Shown piece by piece: positions 45,470 to 58,589 of a stretch of DNA of 64,000 nt. Made by a program: the position numbers and the translations under genes. The first letter of the stretch is position 1. Each line of letters opens with the position of its first letter. This stretch comes from Ziziphus jujuba (taxonomy: Eukaryota > Streptophyta > Magnoliopsida > Rosales > Rhamnaceae): positions 34,247,501-34,311,500 of the forward strand of contig NC_083380.1 in assembly GCF_031755915.1 (NCBI RefSeq), in the 5' to 3' direction. The notes beneath the pieces were generated by a model. It did no database searches and was not told the origin of the DNA. It saw nothing but the letters and a program-made list of their open reading frames with translations.

Positions 45470-47560
45470 TTATCTAAATTTTTTTTTGAAGGATAGGAGT
45501 TATTAAGTAGTTGAGTAGGCAACATATTAATGAGACCTTCATATTTTAATGGTAAATATGTTTTAGCAAGTAACATGAGACTCATCTCAACTATGTATCG
45601 ATGCTTTTGTTCTACCACTGTATTTTTTGCTCAGTGTGTGGACACAAATGATGCAGACGACGGCCAACAGAAGAAAGATAAGACTTGAAGGGCTTGAACT
45701 CTTCACCACCATCGATTTGAACCATTTTTATGGGCAATCTGAAGTGCAACTCAACTTGTTCCTGAATTTTATAAAAGCTTAAAGTGCTTCAGGCTTGGCT
45801 TTTAATAGAACAGTCCATGTATACTGATTGAAGTAATAAACAAAGCTTATAATACTTGAATCCTTTAAATGATAAATAAGATAAATCCATGCTAATCAAC
45901 TGTAGAGGTGCATTATATTGAGTACTAGAAAGCGAGAAAGGAAGCTTTACTTTTTCCTAGAGCACATAATGAACATAATGAAATTGCATTATCAGTTGAT
46001 ATTCCAAAATTACACGGTTCCATTTCTCTTATGACACAAGGAAACCAAATTTGGACAATCTTTTTGCGAAATAAAATTTGAGAAGAACTAAATATATTGT
46101 AACTAGATGCGTTATGATTCTTAAAAGGATTTAATTAAACTAGTAGCTTTAGCAATCGAATACTCTTTGGTACGTCCATAGGTGTTTGACTGAGCTTTAT
46201 TTGCTGCAAACTGATTCAGTCCTTCTTTTAAGCTTGCCTTATAGAATAATTGTTCCAATAGCCCAGTCCTTAACAAAACAAATATTTAAGTACAGTTCAA
46301 AATATACATGTGTGAATTCGAAGAATTATTAGGAAAATATGAGTTTCCGGCATGTAAAAATTTCCAAACCTTCTTCATTAACCATATGAGTCTTTTCGTA
46401 GCAAGTAATTTCTTGTTTGTTGGAGAAGATGGTAGGACTAGAAGCGTAGTGGTTGGTTGCTTCTGAATCTAGGTACCAATGTAGATCTATCGGTGTATCT
46501 GTTAAGGCAGCCATGGCATTCATCAACGTATGGGAATGAATGGAATCTGAATAGTTAGAAAATTTTCCATGAAAATTATGAGGAAGTTGAAAATAGTTCA
46601 AAGAAGTGTGTCCCCCTTTTCCACATAGCTGCTATTAAAGTTGAGCATAATGGCCACGACCACCATACTGTGATGATCCTTGGCCTCTACCATGCTGAAA
46701 AGAATTTGGATCCATATTGCAAAAGTACCATAATTATTTCAAGAGGTATAGTTGCTGTTACCTGGTGAATAATTCTTTGGAATGGATTCTTTTCTTTGAG
46801 AAAGATCGATACTCATCATCTCAGGAATTGCTGAAGTGGTTTGATCTAATCTGCATTCATGTGCTAATAGCATGGCACATAGATCTGGGAGGTATACTTG
46901 TTTGGTCCATGTGGTGATGCATATCACAGAAAGCATTATATTTTGATCTGCGTACAGCCAAGATATGCAGGATTTGATCTTCTTCAGAAGTGAGATTGCC
47001 AGCAAATGCAGGAGCATCAACCGTTCTCTTCATTTTCAAGAGATACTTAGCCATCGACAAGTCTTCCATTATTAGCGGTTTGTAACTGCATTTTATACTG
47101 CATAGTTCTTGCTTTAGATTTTGAATAAAAATACTCAGCTGTTTCCCATAGCTCGAAAGAATTATTGCAGCCCACCATTTGATTTTGACCCTCAGGATTC
47201 ATTTATTCAAGGAGCCAGCGCATGAGTAATTGATCAATCTGTTGCCATTGAATATATGCTTCATTGATGTGGCCTTCTTAATCTCGCAGCAGTTACCTAC
47301 ATATTCAGCTGGCATTTTGTCTTGGTCTTTTTATATAGGCGAGAACTCTGTTGAGCTTGAGTGGTCAAGCTCAACACTGGAAAAAATTGGAGGTGTTGAG
47401 CTTGGCAGACAGTGGGTGCGAAACATTCCTGCGAGTTGAGAGGAACTAGTTGTGGTTTGAGAAACTGGTACTGTTGCTGGAGTTGTTTGAGTGGTCTGGG
47501 CTGATGAATCGCCAAAATCTACAATGTTTGACATGAACCTGACAGGAATAAAAAAAAAAA
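45470..47560 (-). pseudogene. Broken gag-protease-integrase of the old RE1-type Copia
   Basis: Fragments in several frames lie in Copia order from right to left. A gag N-terminus (MSNIVDFGDSS..., rich in S/T/Q) lies around 47330-47560. UBN2 gag (VGCNNSFELWETAEYFYSKSKARTMQ-like, then AKYLLKMKRTVDA) lies around 47010-47180. Protease WYLDSEATNHYAS lies around 46470, where the active-site Gly is replaced by Glu. Integrase pieces follow: a DGG-EF-type block, then VVEQKHRYIVEMSLMLLA and a LINMLPTQLLNN-type end, around 45490-45780. Stops and frameshifts are frequent, so the sequence is old and inactive. Confidence 0.75.
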
Positions 47561-48085
47561 AAAAAAAAAAAGCCAGAGAGGAGATCGTGCTTGCTTTGAT
47601 ACCAGTTAAGAAAATAAAAGTAAGTAAACTGTATTTTGTATCGAGTACAAAACAATTACATGCGATAAACTTTCCCTCTTGAGCAATGGCGGAATAGTTC
47701 CCGAAAATGCCCCTTCGCTTGTTGTTGGGGATAAAAACCACTATCAGAAAGACTTGTAGGAAGGGAAGCTGCCAATCATTTTTAAAGAAAGACTGCAAGG
47801 CCATCTTCTTTGTTAGAGAAGTATCGGCGTATAGCCCCATAAACCATTGAACATTGACCTTATCTTTAGCAGCAACCTTGTGCTTAATAATATGACGATG
47901 ACATCAGTTAATAAGATTCGTGATTCGGATGAAAATGAGACTGAAAAGTGCTTTCGAGAGTTAGCCATTTTTTATACACAAGCAAAATACAAGATAAAGA
48001 TGGAAACTTAGTTATCAAACCCAATCTAAAAATAATCATACAATAATAATCTAATAAAGGACATTATTGGTGGAACTAGACAGTA

Positions 48086-48489
48086 TTGACCACCTTATCG
48101 CTAACTGATTGATGGTTATCCCTAAGAGTGGCAATATGATATGGATGTGGATTTGTGGCAAATTTTCATGCTTGTTAAGATAGTAGTACCTTTTCTTCAT
48201 TTGATGGAAATCAGAGATGTGCAGCTTGCAAAATGCTCTAGCTGGAGCCAGCTGTGGAATATAATGTCTAATAAAACTCAGCCGGTTTAAGGCCTTACAT
48301 GTGAAGAGGAGAGGCCAACGTAGCCAAAGACAACTTGCCGGGACATACATTTAATAATAACTAACTAATTATATTAAATTTTTGTGTTTGCCAGCTTTGC
48401 GACTTGGGCAAATGGCAATGGCCGGCAAGTCATCCTTGGCTGCATTGAACTATCTACCTCTGCGCAAGCAAGCCACTTCCCGACCAATC

Positions 48490-48539
<50 letters not shown>

Positions 48540-49913
48540 ACCCAAACCAATACTACTTATATAATCAACCATGAGATATATAATATATATATTATATATA
48601 TATATATGTATATCCGCATCCAGTTGAAGTATATTTATATATATATATATATATAGATAGATAGATAGATAGATAGACAGAGAGAGAACCGCAGAGAAGC
48701 GAGTTGAGGTAAATAATTGAGGGGGTGCCTCATGATTGATCAGTTAGGCGTCCTCAAACAAATAATCCAAAAGTAGCAAGTGGCGACCGCAGGGCCTATC
48801 TAATAGCCTCATCAGAAAAAAAAAAGCCACCGCCCAAGAGCGAGAGAAATGGAGAATAACCCATCTTTATCAAATACATACAAAACCCATTTGCTGGATT
48901 GCCTGTAGCTCAGTGGGGCAAGTTCAAGATTTTTGGTCCCACCGTTCCCTTAATGTTTTTGCAAGGGGGTACCGTCTACTAGGATTTCTTTTCGTTTTCC
49001 TTTTTCATTTGTTTTTGTCTGCCTACTCTACCTACAAATCTTATATGCACGCCGGTATATAACGCTAAATTTGTTTACGCCGGTCCCACGTAATAAACTC
49101 ATTTTCAGATGCCTTATATTTATGGTCCGGAAAATGAATATTAATTTCCAACTGAGCTTCAAAAAATTATTAATTTTACAATTCACTCAGTGAATTAGAT
49201 CTGATGGAAAAAAGTGGGGCTACTGTACATGTCCCTTTGCTGTTCTTTCTAAAAGCACCTGTATCTTCTTTTATGATACGCCTTGTTTTGTGCTTTTTAT
49301 TTTTCTTGGCAAAGCAAAAATAAAGAAAAAGTCAAGAGCTACCTAGGCAATGACATTAACAACAGCAGACATGACAATCTCCTTTATTTTCTCCTACTCC
49401 CACACTTTTGCTTTTTTCCCCTTCTCTCTGGATTTGATGTTCTCGTCTTCATTAATCAACGGGTCTTTAAAAGAAAAATGCATGTATCCCTTCTGAAATT
49501 GTTGAAATTTCCTGTTGTGGAATTTCAAGATGTGAATTTGCAATGCTTAAACAAACTTGTCATTGCTAGACCAACAATTTTGTTTGGAATTTATTATCGT
49601 GCAATTTCACTGATAAGCTATGATCAATATGTACTGTTTCAAAACAATACTTGAGTGTATATAAATCAACGAGACAACAAAGGATAGCCCTTTCCATCTC
49701 CCACCTTTTAATTAATACATCACAATTACAGTTTCACTGAAACCTCACAAATCTGGAAATAGTTTTCTTTGACAAACGACAGTGTCATCTCCCACAAAAT
49801 ATACACAACCAATTTCCATGTATATAAATCAAGTGATTTAAAAGAAGGATTTGGAATGGATTGCTCCGTGTCGAATAAATCTACCAGCAGATTGTTCTCG
49901 GTTTCTGATCTCG
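48086..49913. other. Intergenic DNA with microsatellites, downstream of LSD1
   Basis: It contains (AC)n at 48497-48535, (AT)n around 48570-48655 and (GATA)n at about 48653-48676. The last few hundred bases before 49913 are probably the LSD1 3' UTR (minus strand). No gene is supported. Confidence 0.5.
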
Positions 49914-52900
49914 TCATTTCTTTCCTATTGTGACACCAACGACAACATTGCTCACCTGAGAAATTCCATAGTTTTGCTTACATTAATTGATAAGACACTC
50001 CAGGGTAGAAAATCAAGATAACAGAAACAAATTACAAAAAAAATCAATTATTAAACTTACCAATTTGCCACTTTCGTCAACTGACATAGGATTCTCAACA
50101 ACAACCGTTCGGCTTTGAGAATGAGGCACGGACTGGAGGAAATACAAGAAAATGGCATCAAACAGATTTTTCGATCATCAAAACCATCATAATCGGTCAA
50201 TTGTGGAAATTATAAAAAAATAATAATAATAAAAATCATGAGCTTACAGCCGAAGTAGGAGGAGCTGCTCCAGAATTAGCTGTCCCACCAGGTCTGTGCA
50301 CTGGAATTGGAACCCTGGAATTGCCTGTCTATCAATTTGTATAAGAGTATAAGTGAGAGAGGGGAAGAAGGATTGGGAAAGAAACCAAATGAAGGCGCAA
50401 AGAGTAGAGATATATCATGTCTTAAGTCAAAAACTAATGGGGTACAAACACAACCGCAGCAGAATTAGTGGCTAGGGGTTCAGTTAATCCACTTACAGAT
50501 AACATAATCTAAATCGGTCTTTTTATTCTTAAGCTTCCCTACTAAAGTAGAAATTTTTTTATTGTGTTAGTTATATATATACATATATATAGAGAGAGGA
50601 CTACAAGGACAGCATACATCTCTCTCAATTTATGGTAACATTGTCCCGTTAAAATTGCATGCTATCTAATAGAAACAAGATTTGTCGATGCACGCTTGTG
50701 GGTAATTAACAAACAACCATCTTTCGACAATTGAAATATTACACGGCAAACAGAAGCGAACCAAGTCATTTTTTTAAGCACACAAAATATATATCCTTGT
50801 CTCTCTTCAAACTTTTGAATCATGTGAACTTCAGATGTTCAATTTAATGAGCAAAGTCAGAATGACTTAAAATTCCTCAGTCGAGAATCCCTAAACATTT
50901 AGAGAGGACTACAAAAATCACCATATTTTGGGTTATCTCAATTTGGTCCATAAGTTTTTTAGATAAGCAGTGTCATCCCATAATTATAATACAATTTTAA
51001 ATTGATCCATTAGATTTTTTCTCAGTATGATGAAGTTGGCCAACTGACATCGAAATAAGCACTCAACATTGATAATATTTACTTGGAAAGAAATTTTTTG
51101 GAACAAAACTTCTTTGAAAAATGAACAATTAGTTTCACTTATTTTAGCGAATTTGATTGAAGGAAATGTCTCATTATATTGGGCAGGTAGAGTGTACATA
51201 TGGACATTAGATTGGTCCATTCTGTCGACACGAGTAGGAAACCTAACAAAATTAACTATTACACATTATGTCATGGTTCAAAAAAATAACATTGCTTTAA
51301 AAATAATAGGAACCAAATTGAGACGCAACTCAAAATAAAGGGTCCTTTTGTAATTATCTTATTACTTGAACCAAAAGCAATATTTAGCAAACACATTTTA
51401 ATAAAAAACTTCAGATATAAACAGTGGTTTAAGACCAATCGAATTACTTCATTTATACTTACCCCAACATTGGTAACATGGTGACATACTGCACATTTGA
51501 CTGATGGGGCTCCATATGGATACATAAGCATTGTCCGACAGTTCCCGCAGTTGACTTGGGCAAACTGATTGGATGCTTTTTCATTCACATTACATGTAAC
51601 AAAACAATTCAATAAACAAGTGGTTGATGATGAAAAGAAAATGCAATATGAAGGAAAACGGTAAGATTTTTACATGCAGTTCAGAAATGAAACGATACAA
51701 GATGACAGCAAAAAGAATCGGAAAACCCAAAGCATCTTTGCTCGTTAACCAAAACAATACAAAAGGTTATGCAAGAATAATTGAGACAAACACTGTTACA
51801 TTCCAAAATGAACAAAAATCTCAATACTAATTAAGCATTGCTACCAATGGAGCTTCTAGAACAAAATGGAGACATAATTAACTACTGGCAGTTTTCAAGT
51901 ATTTCACCACAATCATGCCTCAAAATTTTACCAAAATTGTAAAAGCTTGAGAAAATGGTATTTAAAACACCAAATAGAAGCATTAAATCATGTTCTTAGT
52001 TACTAAAATACTAGCAAGAAGTTAGAAAAGACTGGACCCAGAGCACTAGCAAATATCCATGCTTGCAATAATGCATACTCAATTTATGGAATAAATTAAA
52101 TCATATTCCTTTTGTTTTAAACAAGTAAACCTTCACAAACTGGGAATAGCTCAAAGAAACATAATTATTATTACATGCATTTCATGAATAATCGTAATGT
52201 CAATGTTCTGTAGCCTCAACTAGTAGACAGCATGCATACTGGATATATAGATTGATCAAATCAGTCAGATAGTCACTATCTATTTTTGATGTTGTATTCT
52301 ATAGTAGTTAACAATTACACATTGTATTAAGCAAATGCCATGCCCAAAGACTAATTTGTTATGTCATAGAGATAAAACAAATTCCTCAACTGTATCATCC
52401 AAAAGAGGGTTCTAAACTTCTTGAATATATAGAAGACTAAATCAACATGATCTTGAAGTACCAAAACTTTTATGGTTTGTCAAGTCAAGCCATATTACTT
52501 AAAAATATCAGTTCTTTCAGAAAAATGAGTACGTTGTACCTGAAGCAAGGTTCATTGTATGACAGCAAGAGCATCGCACACTTGTTGCCCCACGTGTATA
52601 CATTAATAAAGTCCTGCAGCCTCCGCATACAAGTTGCGCCATTTCCATCCCTGCAGAGGCATTGCAGTACAAGCTTGAGCAATTAAACACCATACCTCTT
52701 ATCAAATCCATGATTTATGTTTGATGAATAATACTGTCACAATCTCGTCTAATAACACATAGCATGCTTATCCTAAGCTTTTACATAATGATAGATCAGT
52801 TGACTCTATAAATACATACTAATAGCAACTGTGCAGGTCCATGCTCTTAGAACAATAATTTTATTCATGTCACAATTCACTTATATGAAAGAAATCCACT

Positions 52901-55579
52901 TTACCATTAACAATATGATCAGAAGCCACCATCAAAAAATCTTTTGACAATTATCCCAAAGAATTGCAACTTTCCAACTGGCAAAAAAGTTTATTGTACA
53001 TATACATAAAATTTCATAAAATAGTATCACAAATCAAGCAAGAAATAATTATTTGTCTTTCTTGGATGACTTCACTTCTCTTCCTTAATCTCGAACACAC
53101 TAGTGAGTTCACAACTAATAGTTATAAGAGAAAAATTGAAACTGAAATTTAAATGTTTAATTCTGTACTTGCCATAAAAACATTGATTGAGATGATCATG
53201 GAAATGGAAAAGGTTAATGAACCATCAAGAAGATGAGTAAATGGCATCTAAGGTCTCAGATATCGGAAATTAAAAGCATCTAAAAATCCAGGTAAAAGTT
53301 GAAGGCTTAGTCCAATGTCCTATACCTCTCTATGAACTACACTCAATTTACTCTATTTGAAAGGATGCAGCAAAATTGTTTTCTAAACAATTAAAAAACT
53401 TGCTTTCCAAAAAATTTTGGAGAAATACAGAAAAATGAGCAGTACAAGACAGTTTGAACATGAATTCTCTGTTAAATAAACTACTATTATTAGGACCGCA
53501 GGCTACCACCTATCTTTACTCCTTACAAATCCAAGAAAGTAATGCTTATCATCTACTTCTGACTCTAAGTGGGGGGCAAGTAAAGCAAAAACCTTTCAAC
53601 TACATTTGGCAACATTGGACGTGATGGCAAAAAAATAAATAACATAACTCACCAATAAGAAAACAGGAGGGTTCTGATGGCGAGATCATAAGAGATAGTA
53701 TATTTACTTATTTCATAGAATTGTCACAAAAAAATGCATTAACGGAATCATGGCCCCCTTTTATGGGATGTTTCACCATAATCTATTGTTAACTGTCCAA
53801 TTTTATTTTAGCCAAAACCACAAGCCATCAGCAAAGAATCACAAACTCAAGCACAGTTTACAACTTACATATCACAGTAAAATGGTTGAAAGAAAATGAC
53901 AATATATCTTTCAAGATCTGCTCTACATTCTACAAATCAAAATCCAATAAATTTAATCTAAATAATAGTTAAAGGTTACAGCTCTAGATGGACCAGAAAT
54001 TATTTTATATTATATATTATATATAGATAGATAGATAGATACAATCAGCCCTGCTACAGTGGGCAAAGTCCCTCACTGAGTGTCGGGGGACACATATCCC
54101 ACCAGCTCAGTAGCAATGTAGAACAAAGAATTTGCCAGACGGATATGTCCCACCAAAGTTGGTGGATGTGTGTTGACCATCACTCAATAGGGGACTTTGC
54201 CCACTGTAGAAAAATTATACATGTATATATTAATGCATATACTATGGAACAGGCTCAAATATTGTACACATTATGTTTTTAAATAAGTCCTTGTTTCATA
54301 ATCATTGGATTTCCATTAAATGACAAGACACAACCCAATTGAGAATTCCAATGACCATGAAGGATGAACTTTACTTTAACAGTGCACCTTACTTGAGCTT
54401 GACAGATTATATTGTATATAAAAATGAAAAAAAGAGAGTACAAAGTATCGAAGAGATGAAAAATCCACAAAAATACACTAGTCCAACAAAATAAAGAACA
54501 TTAAACCATTAAATTTAACAAAGAAAATGCTAAAAATCGTTACACTTGTTGTAGATACCCAAAATGAAGCAAAGATCTTGATATGACTCCATTAGAAATC
54601 TAAATTTTACAATCCTCCTTCAAACATTCTTTGGTTCCTTTCCACCAAAAAAATCTAAGTTGAGACAACACAGAACATTATCAAACACTAAGAATGCATT
54701 GTCCATCTAAAATTGATAAAACAAACTGTCTTCTTCACTAGCCATTCAGTGCTTATTGTAGTTCAACCCAATGAACTTCCACCTATGCTCCAAAACCTAA
54801 TGACATTACTCTCTCTTACCATAAATTGGTGTAAGCTTTTTTCTGAAATTTTCCCTCACATGTTTTCTCCAACAATAATACTAAAACACCAAATTTGTCT
54901 ACCCAATTTTGGTTACCAACTGATGAAACATTGTCCAGCTAGATCCAACTTGAAGGAATAACTGTACAACCAGTTCCTATCTGTAATACTAATTGAAGCA
55001 CCCCGGTCTATGATTTCCTTTGTACTTACTGTAAAAATTATTTCATTTATATGTAACTAAGCCATTATTGCTCCCTCTCGCTATTTATCACTCCCTTGCC
55101 CATACTCCTGTTTCCAAGCTCTCTTTCTGCGCTTGCTAGTAGGCCTGTGCAATAGTGGGAAAATTTTGGGCCTTACACATGTAGCATAATTAATTGTCAA
55201 AATATAATTTAGCAAGATTCAACCACAATACTCTATAGAAAACTAAGCAACGATATCAGGTTAAGGACCACCATTTTTGAAAGCCTTTAAGCTTATAACG
55301 ATAAGGCTTAACTATGTATATCAAGCTAATTAGGCAGTTTTAATAAATTATTTTCCTAGCATCAAGCTTTATACAGATAAAAAACATGAAAATAGGAAAC
55401 TATTCACTTTATCAGTTGATAGCTCAAAATTTGCCATTTCGATGAGGCAAAGAAACGAACAGATTACCAGGAGGGGGAACTGAGGTAAGCGTGTTGCATA
55501 ATGCACAACAAACATTTGTAGCGCCCCTGGGATAAAGAAGAAGGCTCCTACACCCATTACACACAAGCTGGCTCTGCAT
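49914..55579 (-). CDS. LSD1: LSD1-type zinc-finger protein (cell-death regulator), 6 coding exons
   Basis: LSD1 proteins restrain reactive-oxygen-triggered cell death in plants by binding partners such as bZIP10 and metacaspases. Coding exons on the minus strand, all GT-AG: 55579-55468, 52650-52540, 51575-51463, 50328-50248, 50132-50061, 49955-49914. They total 531 nt, 176 residues, near the 184 of Arabidopsis LSD1. Three zf-LSD1 motifs CxxCRxxLxYxxGAxxVxCxxC use C7/C10/C25/C28, C46/C49/C64/C67 and C84/C87/C102/C105. The tail carries the family-specific [20 protein letters not shown]. The protein starts [11 protein letters not shown], the canonical start, just after an acceptor at 55582. In finger 1 the residue before C25 is Cys24, where fingers 2 and 3 have Arg and Lys. 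The acceptor of exon 3 (GAAAAAG) has a weak pyrimidine tract, but frame and family support it. Confidence 0.92.
54057..54206. mobile_element. 150-bp MITE with TA target site, in LSD1 intron 1
   Basis: The ends CAGTGGGCAAAGTCCC and GGGACTTTGCCCACTG are perfect 16-bp inverted repeats, flanked by TA on both sides (54055-54056 and 54207-54208). Similarity continues imperfectly inward (TCACTGAGTG / CACTCAATAG). This is the layout of a Tc1/mariner-type MITE. The intact ends suggest fairly recent movement. Confidence 0.85.
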
Positions 55580-57240
55580 AGCTGCAATGTCAATATATAA
55601 GCATAATGAGGTTTTATCAAAAAAACTTATTTGAAGATCATAGCAGCAGCAAATAGCCCTAAACAACTTGAATTACTAAAAGCTATTAGGTCAATTCACT
55701 AAACATTGTTCTAGGACCCAGCCATTACGGAATTCAGAGAACTAAGAAAAACTCAATAGTCATCAATAAATACTCAGACAAGATTATACAGGAAGCCAGA
55801 ATTAAGATAAGCAGGAAATCAACTACTAGGAAGTATGAAAGTTTAGCGACTAGAAATTTTCAAGCTTAACCAAAAGCATAAATAATGCATAAGAAGAATC
55901 CATCATGGGACAAGAAACAACAATAACATTACAGTGCATGGTACATGCTTCAGTGCTTGGATGCCTTGACCCCTTAGACTCAAGGCTACAGCCTCAGCAC
56001 AATAGAATAATTGAGGCTTATGCATAAACCTCTTATGTGTTTTGCCAATACTACATGAACTTTTCATGGATATAAAGTTACTTACATCGTCACACACACC
56101 AAAGAATGTTATTAATCTGACCATTGATGCACTAAAGAGACAAACACACATGATTAATGATTTCGAGAAATCATCTCAAGTTTCCAACCAAGAAACACTT
56201 CTTTGAACAATCTCACATGTGCCCTCTTCTTATTTTCTTTGATATTTATAATTTTTATTCTCGGTCTATGACATAACTGGTGGCATGCAAGGTATGTTTT
56301 AAGAGGTTGGTTCTAGTAACGAGAAAGTTTCAATGTGCCGACTGCTAAAGAAGCCATCCAAACTCATTTGACAAAGAGAAGAGTTTGAGATTTGAATATC
56401 CCAAACCATTTGATATTAAGTTGCCATCTACTGAATCTTCAAGTCAAGAATTGTTTAATAAGGTAAGAGTGGGAGAGTGGCTGGTTGAAGAAGAGGAGCT
56501 TAAAGAGGCTTACAGAATCGAAGTAAGGTTTCCTTATAATTTAACCCAGTTAAACCTAAAGAAAGTTACTCGGGTGTTTAGCCGAATAATTACAATTTAA
56601 TTCAGTATCCAAAGCGAACGTAGCAATATCTTCTCGAATTAACCAGAAAGAAACATACGATTGTAGCATATCTTTATACCAATTATTGGCCACAAAAAGA
56701 AATTATCACGGAGGCATTCGTCAAACATAAGCTAAGAAGAATTTCAATCACCCATTCAACAAAATGTAAACTTCATACCGACATAAAACGGGAAGAAATA
56801 AAAATAAAAAATAAAAAACTTTTAACTAAAATGACTTAAAGCTAATTAAAATCAAAAATATTTTCAGCCCAACAAACCAAGAACCAAATATTATACAAAA
56901 ACAAAAACAAAAAAATAAACAAATAAAAATAATACCAAATAAATGAATCAAAAGTACCTGATTTCGCTCAAAATATGTGCTTCACAACCCCTTGGTGCAA
57001 TTCAACCTTTATCCGACAAAATCCAATCGCTATCAAAACAAAACGAAAAAAGTCAAGAAGCGAAGCACAAACACTTCTATAAATTCAAAATTACGATCGA
57101 AATTGAGTACCTCAAGGTCCCAACGATGGATTTGAAAAGCTTTGGGAATGTAAAATCTCAAACAATTCGCAATGAAAGAACCGCGGAGATTAGATCCAAC
57201 CAAACGCGGAATCGGGTCAAATAAAGAAATCCTTTTTGTT
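55580..57240 (-). other. LSD1: 5' UTR of LSD1 with two leader exons
   Basis: Upstream of the ATG exon (acceptor at 55582, ATTGCAG) two further exons are suggested on the minus strand. One is 57029-56958, between GATAG and CAG|GTACTT. The other is about 57235-57111, ending CTTGAG|GTACTC. Both are richer in GC than their surroundings and contain no strong ATG. The introns are AT-rich and hold no gene. These are predictions from splice signals. Confidence 0.45.
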
Positions 57241-58589
57241 TTTAACAAAACAAGTTCTATCATATCACCTGAACGAAAAGCCATAACACGTTATTCCCTT
57301 TCAGCATTAAATTACAACTTATTGTTTTCCTTTTTCAATAATTATTAATTACGGCTCTCTTTGGTGAAAAACCTTTTTAATTTTTTTTCTTATTTTTTTA
57401 TATCTATTTTTTATGTAAACTGGATAGTTTAGAATTAAAAACGGGTTGGATAGATAGGTAGCGTTGTCTGCAAAATAATAACCGATCCGATCCGATCCAG
57501 TCGAATTCATTGTGTTTCTATCTTATCGAATCTATAGCAACTTAATCCAACTCAACTCAATAATAGTCAGATTAGATGATCAAGTTAAGTTTTAAGTTAG
57601 ATCTAAGTCCAAATGTCAATTTTGATCATTTTTTATAAAAATTCATACATCTAAATTTAATTATTAATTTTGAACCCTTGAAAAAATTAAATTAATTTAA
57701 AAAATAAAAAAATTAAATCCAAACTTATTCAACCAAATTACATCCTACAAAAATAAAAACTTAAAAACCTAACGCACACACAATTCCTTATATGTCCTAA
57801 ATTTATACGCAACAAAAAATAGTTATCATACATAAACTCCTTACAACTCAAAATATTAAATAACATGTTACAAATTAATACAACATACATATAAAACAAA
57901 TATGTATTTATATCAAATAATTCTGTGGTACAGACGTCCATATTTTTTTATTGTGTGGATGTCTGCAAAGACGATGGTTTTTTTAAAAATTGTTGTCTTT
58001 ATGCAATAGTATTGATGATGGTTTCTTAAAAACCATTGTATTTGCGAATGTTCGCACGATAAAAAAATGCAGACATCTACACTATATATATATATATATA
58101 TTGTTATTCAATCAAAGCTTCAATCTCCAGGGCATTGTAATTCCAAAGCTAGATCAAAATCTCCATCATTTACTTCCAAAACTTCTAATTACAAGTGACA
58201 ACACTACTTAGGGGCTTCTTTAATAGCTTATTGACCTGCAAATAGAAGACGTACATTTAGAAATGCAAATTAGATTACAACACAACAAAAGAAAGTTTGT
58301 TTACAACACTACATATAACTGTAAATATATCAAAATATATATATACATATAATTAAAAGATAGTTTGCTTACTACCTAAGTTAATTAAAAGATAATTTAT
58401 TCATATGTCATAATCAAAAGTTACAGTAGATTCTATATCTAAAATAAGAAAAGAAAACAAAGTATTAAAAGACTTAAAAGTTTCATTCAAATATATTAAT
58501 GAATGTAAATATTAAAATAGAAAGTTGAATTAACAAGTTAAAAAATTACATAATTTAAGATGTTACAAATGGTCATGGAATTATACTAA
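57241..58589. other. Intergenic DNA with a possible foldback element
   Basis: This is AT-rich sequence with a GATCC repeat (57484-57499). The block 57953-58083 begins GTGTGGATGTCTGCA and ends TGCAGACATCTACAC, an inverted repeat of about 15 bp with a partly self-complementary centre (GATGGTTTTTT / AAAAACCATT). It may be a small foldback MITE, but target duplications are not clear. No gene is supported. Confidence 0.4.

Larger units (their letters stand above)
36850..48085 (-). mobile_element. Old, nested, degenerate RE1-type Copia element
   Basis: Similar direct repeats at about 36870-37010 and 47618-48085 look like the remains of its two LTRs. They share ATTTTGTAT(A/C)GAGTA(T/C)AAAACAATTACAT, ACACAAGCAA(T/A)AT and CCAATCTA(G/A)AAA(C/T)AA. 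A primer site TGGTATCAAAGC in minus orientation sits at about 47594-47605. Between them on the minus strand lie broken gag, protease and integrase pieces (45470-47560) and a segment FDETTFPYEARNNL (about 37120-37200), which in Copia follows integrase. Reverse transcriptase is missing. A later insertion of unknown DNA (about 37240-45450) splits it, and the intact Copia at 39455-45064 sits inside that. Confidence 0.6.

Noticed and set aside
48900..48975. tRNA-like start GCCTGTAGCTCAGTGG
   Set aside because: It has a D-arm-like TAGCTCAG but no anticodon stem or GTTCGAATC-type T arm follows, so no cloverleaf can be drawn.
54713..54961. 82-codon ORF in an LSD1 intron
   Set aside because: No recognised family and antisense to LSD1; length is within chance expectation for this much sequence.
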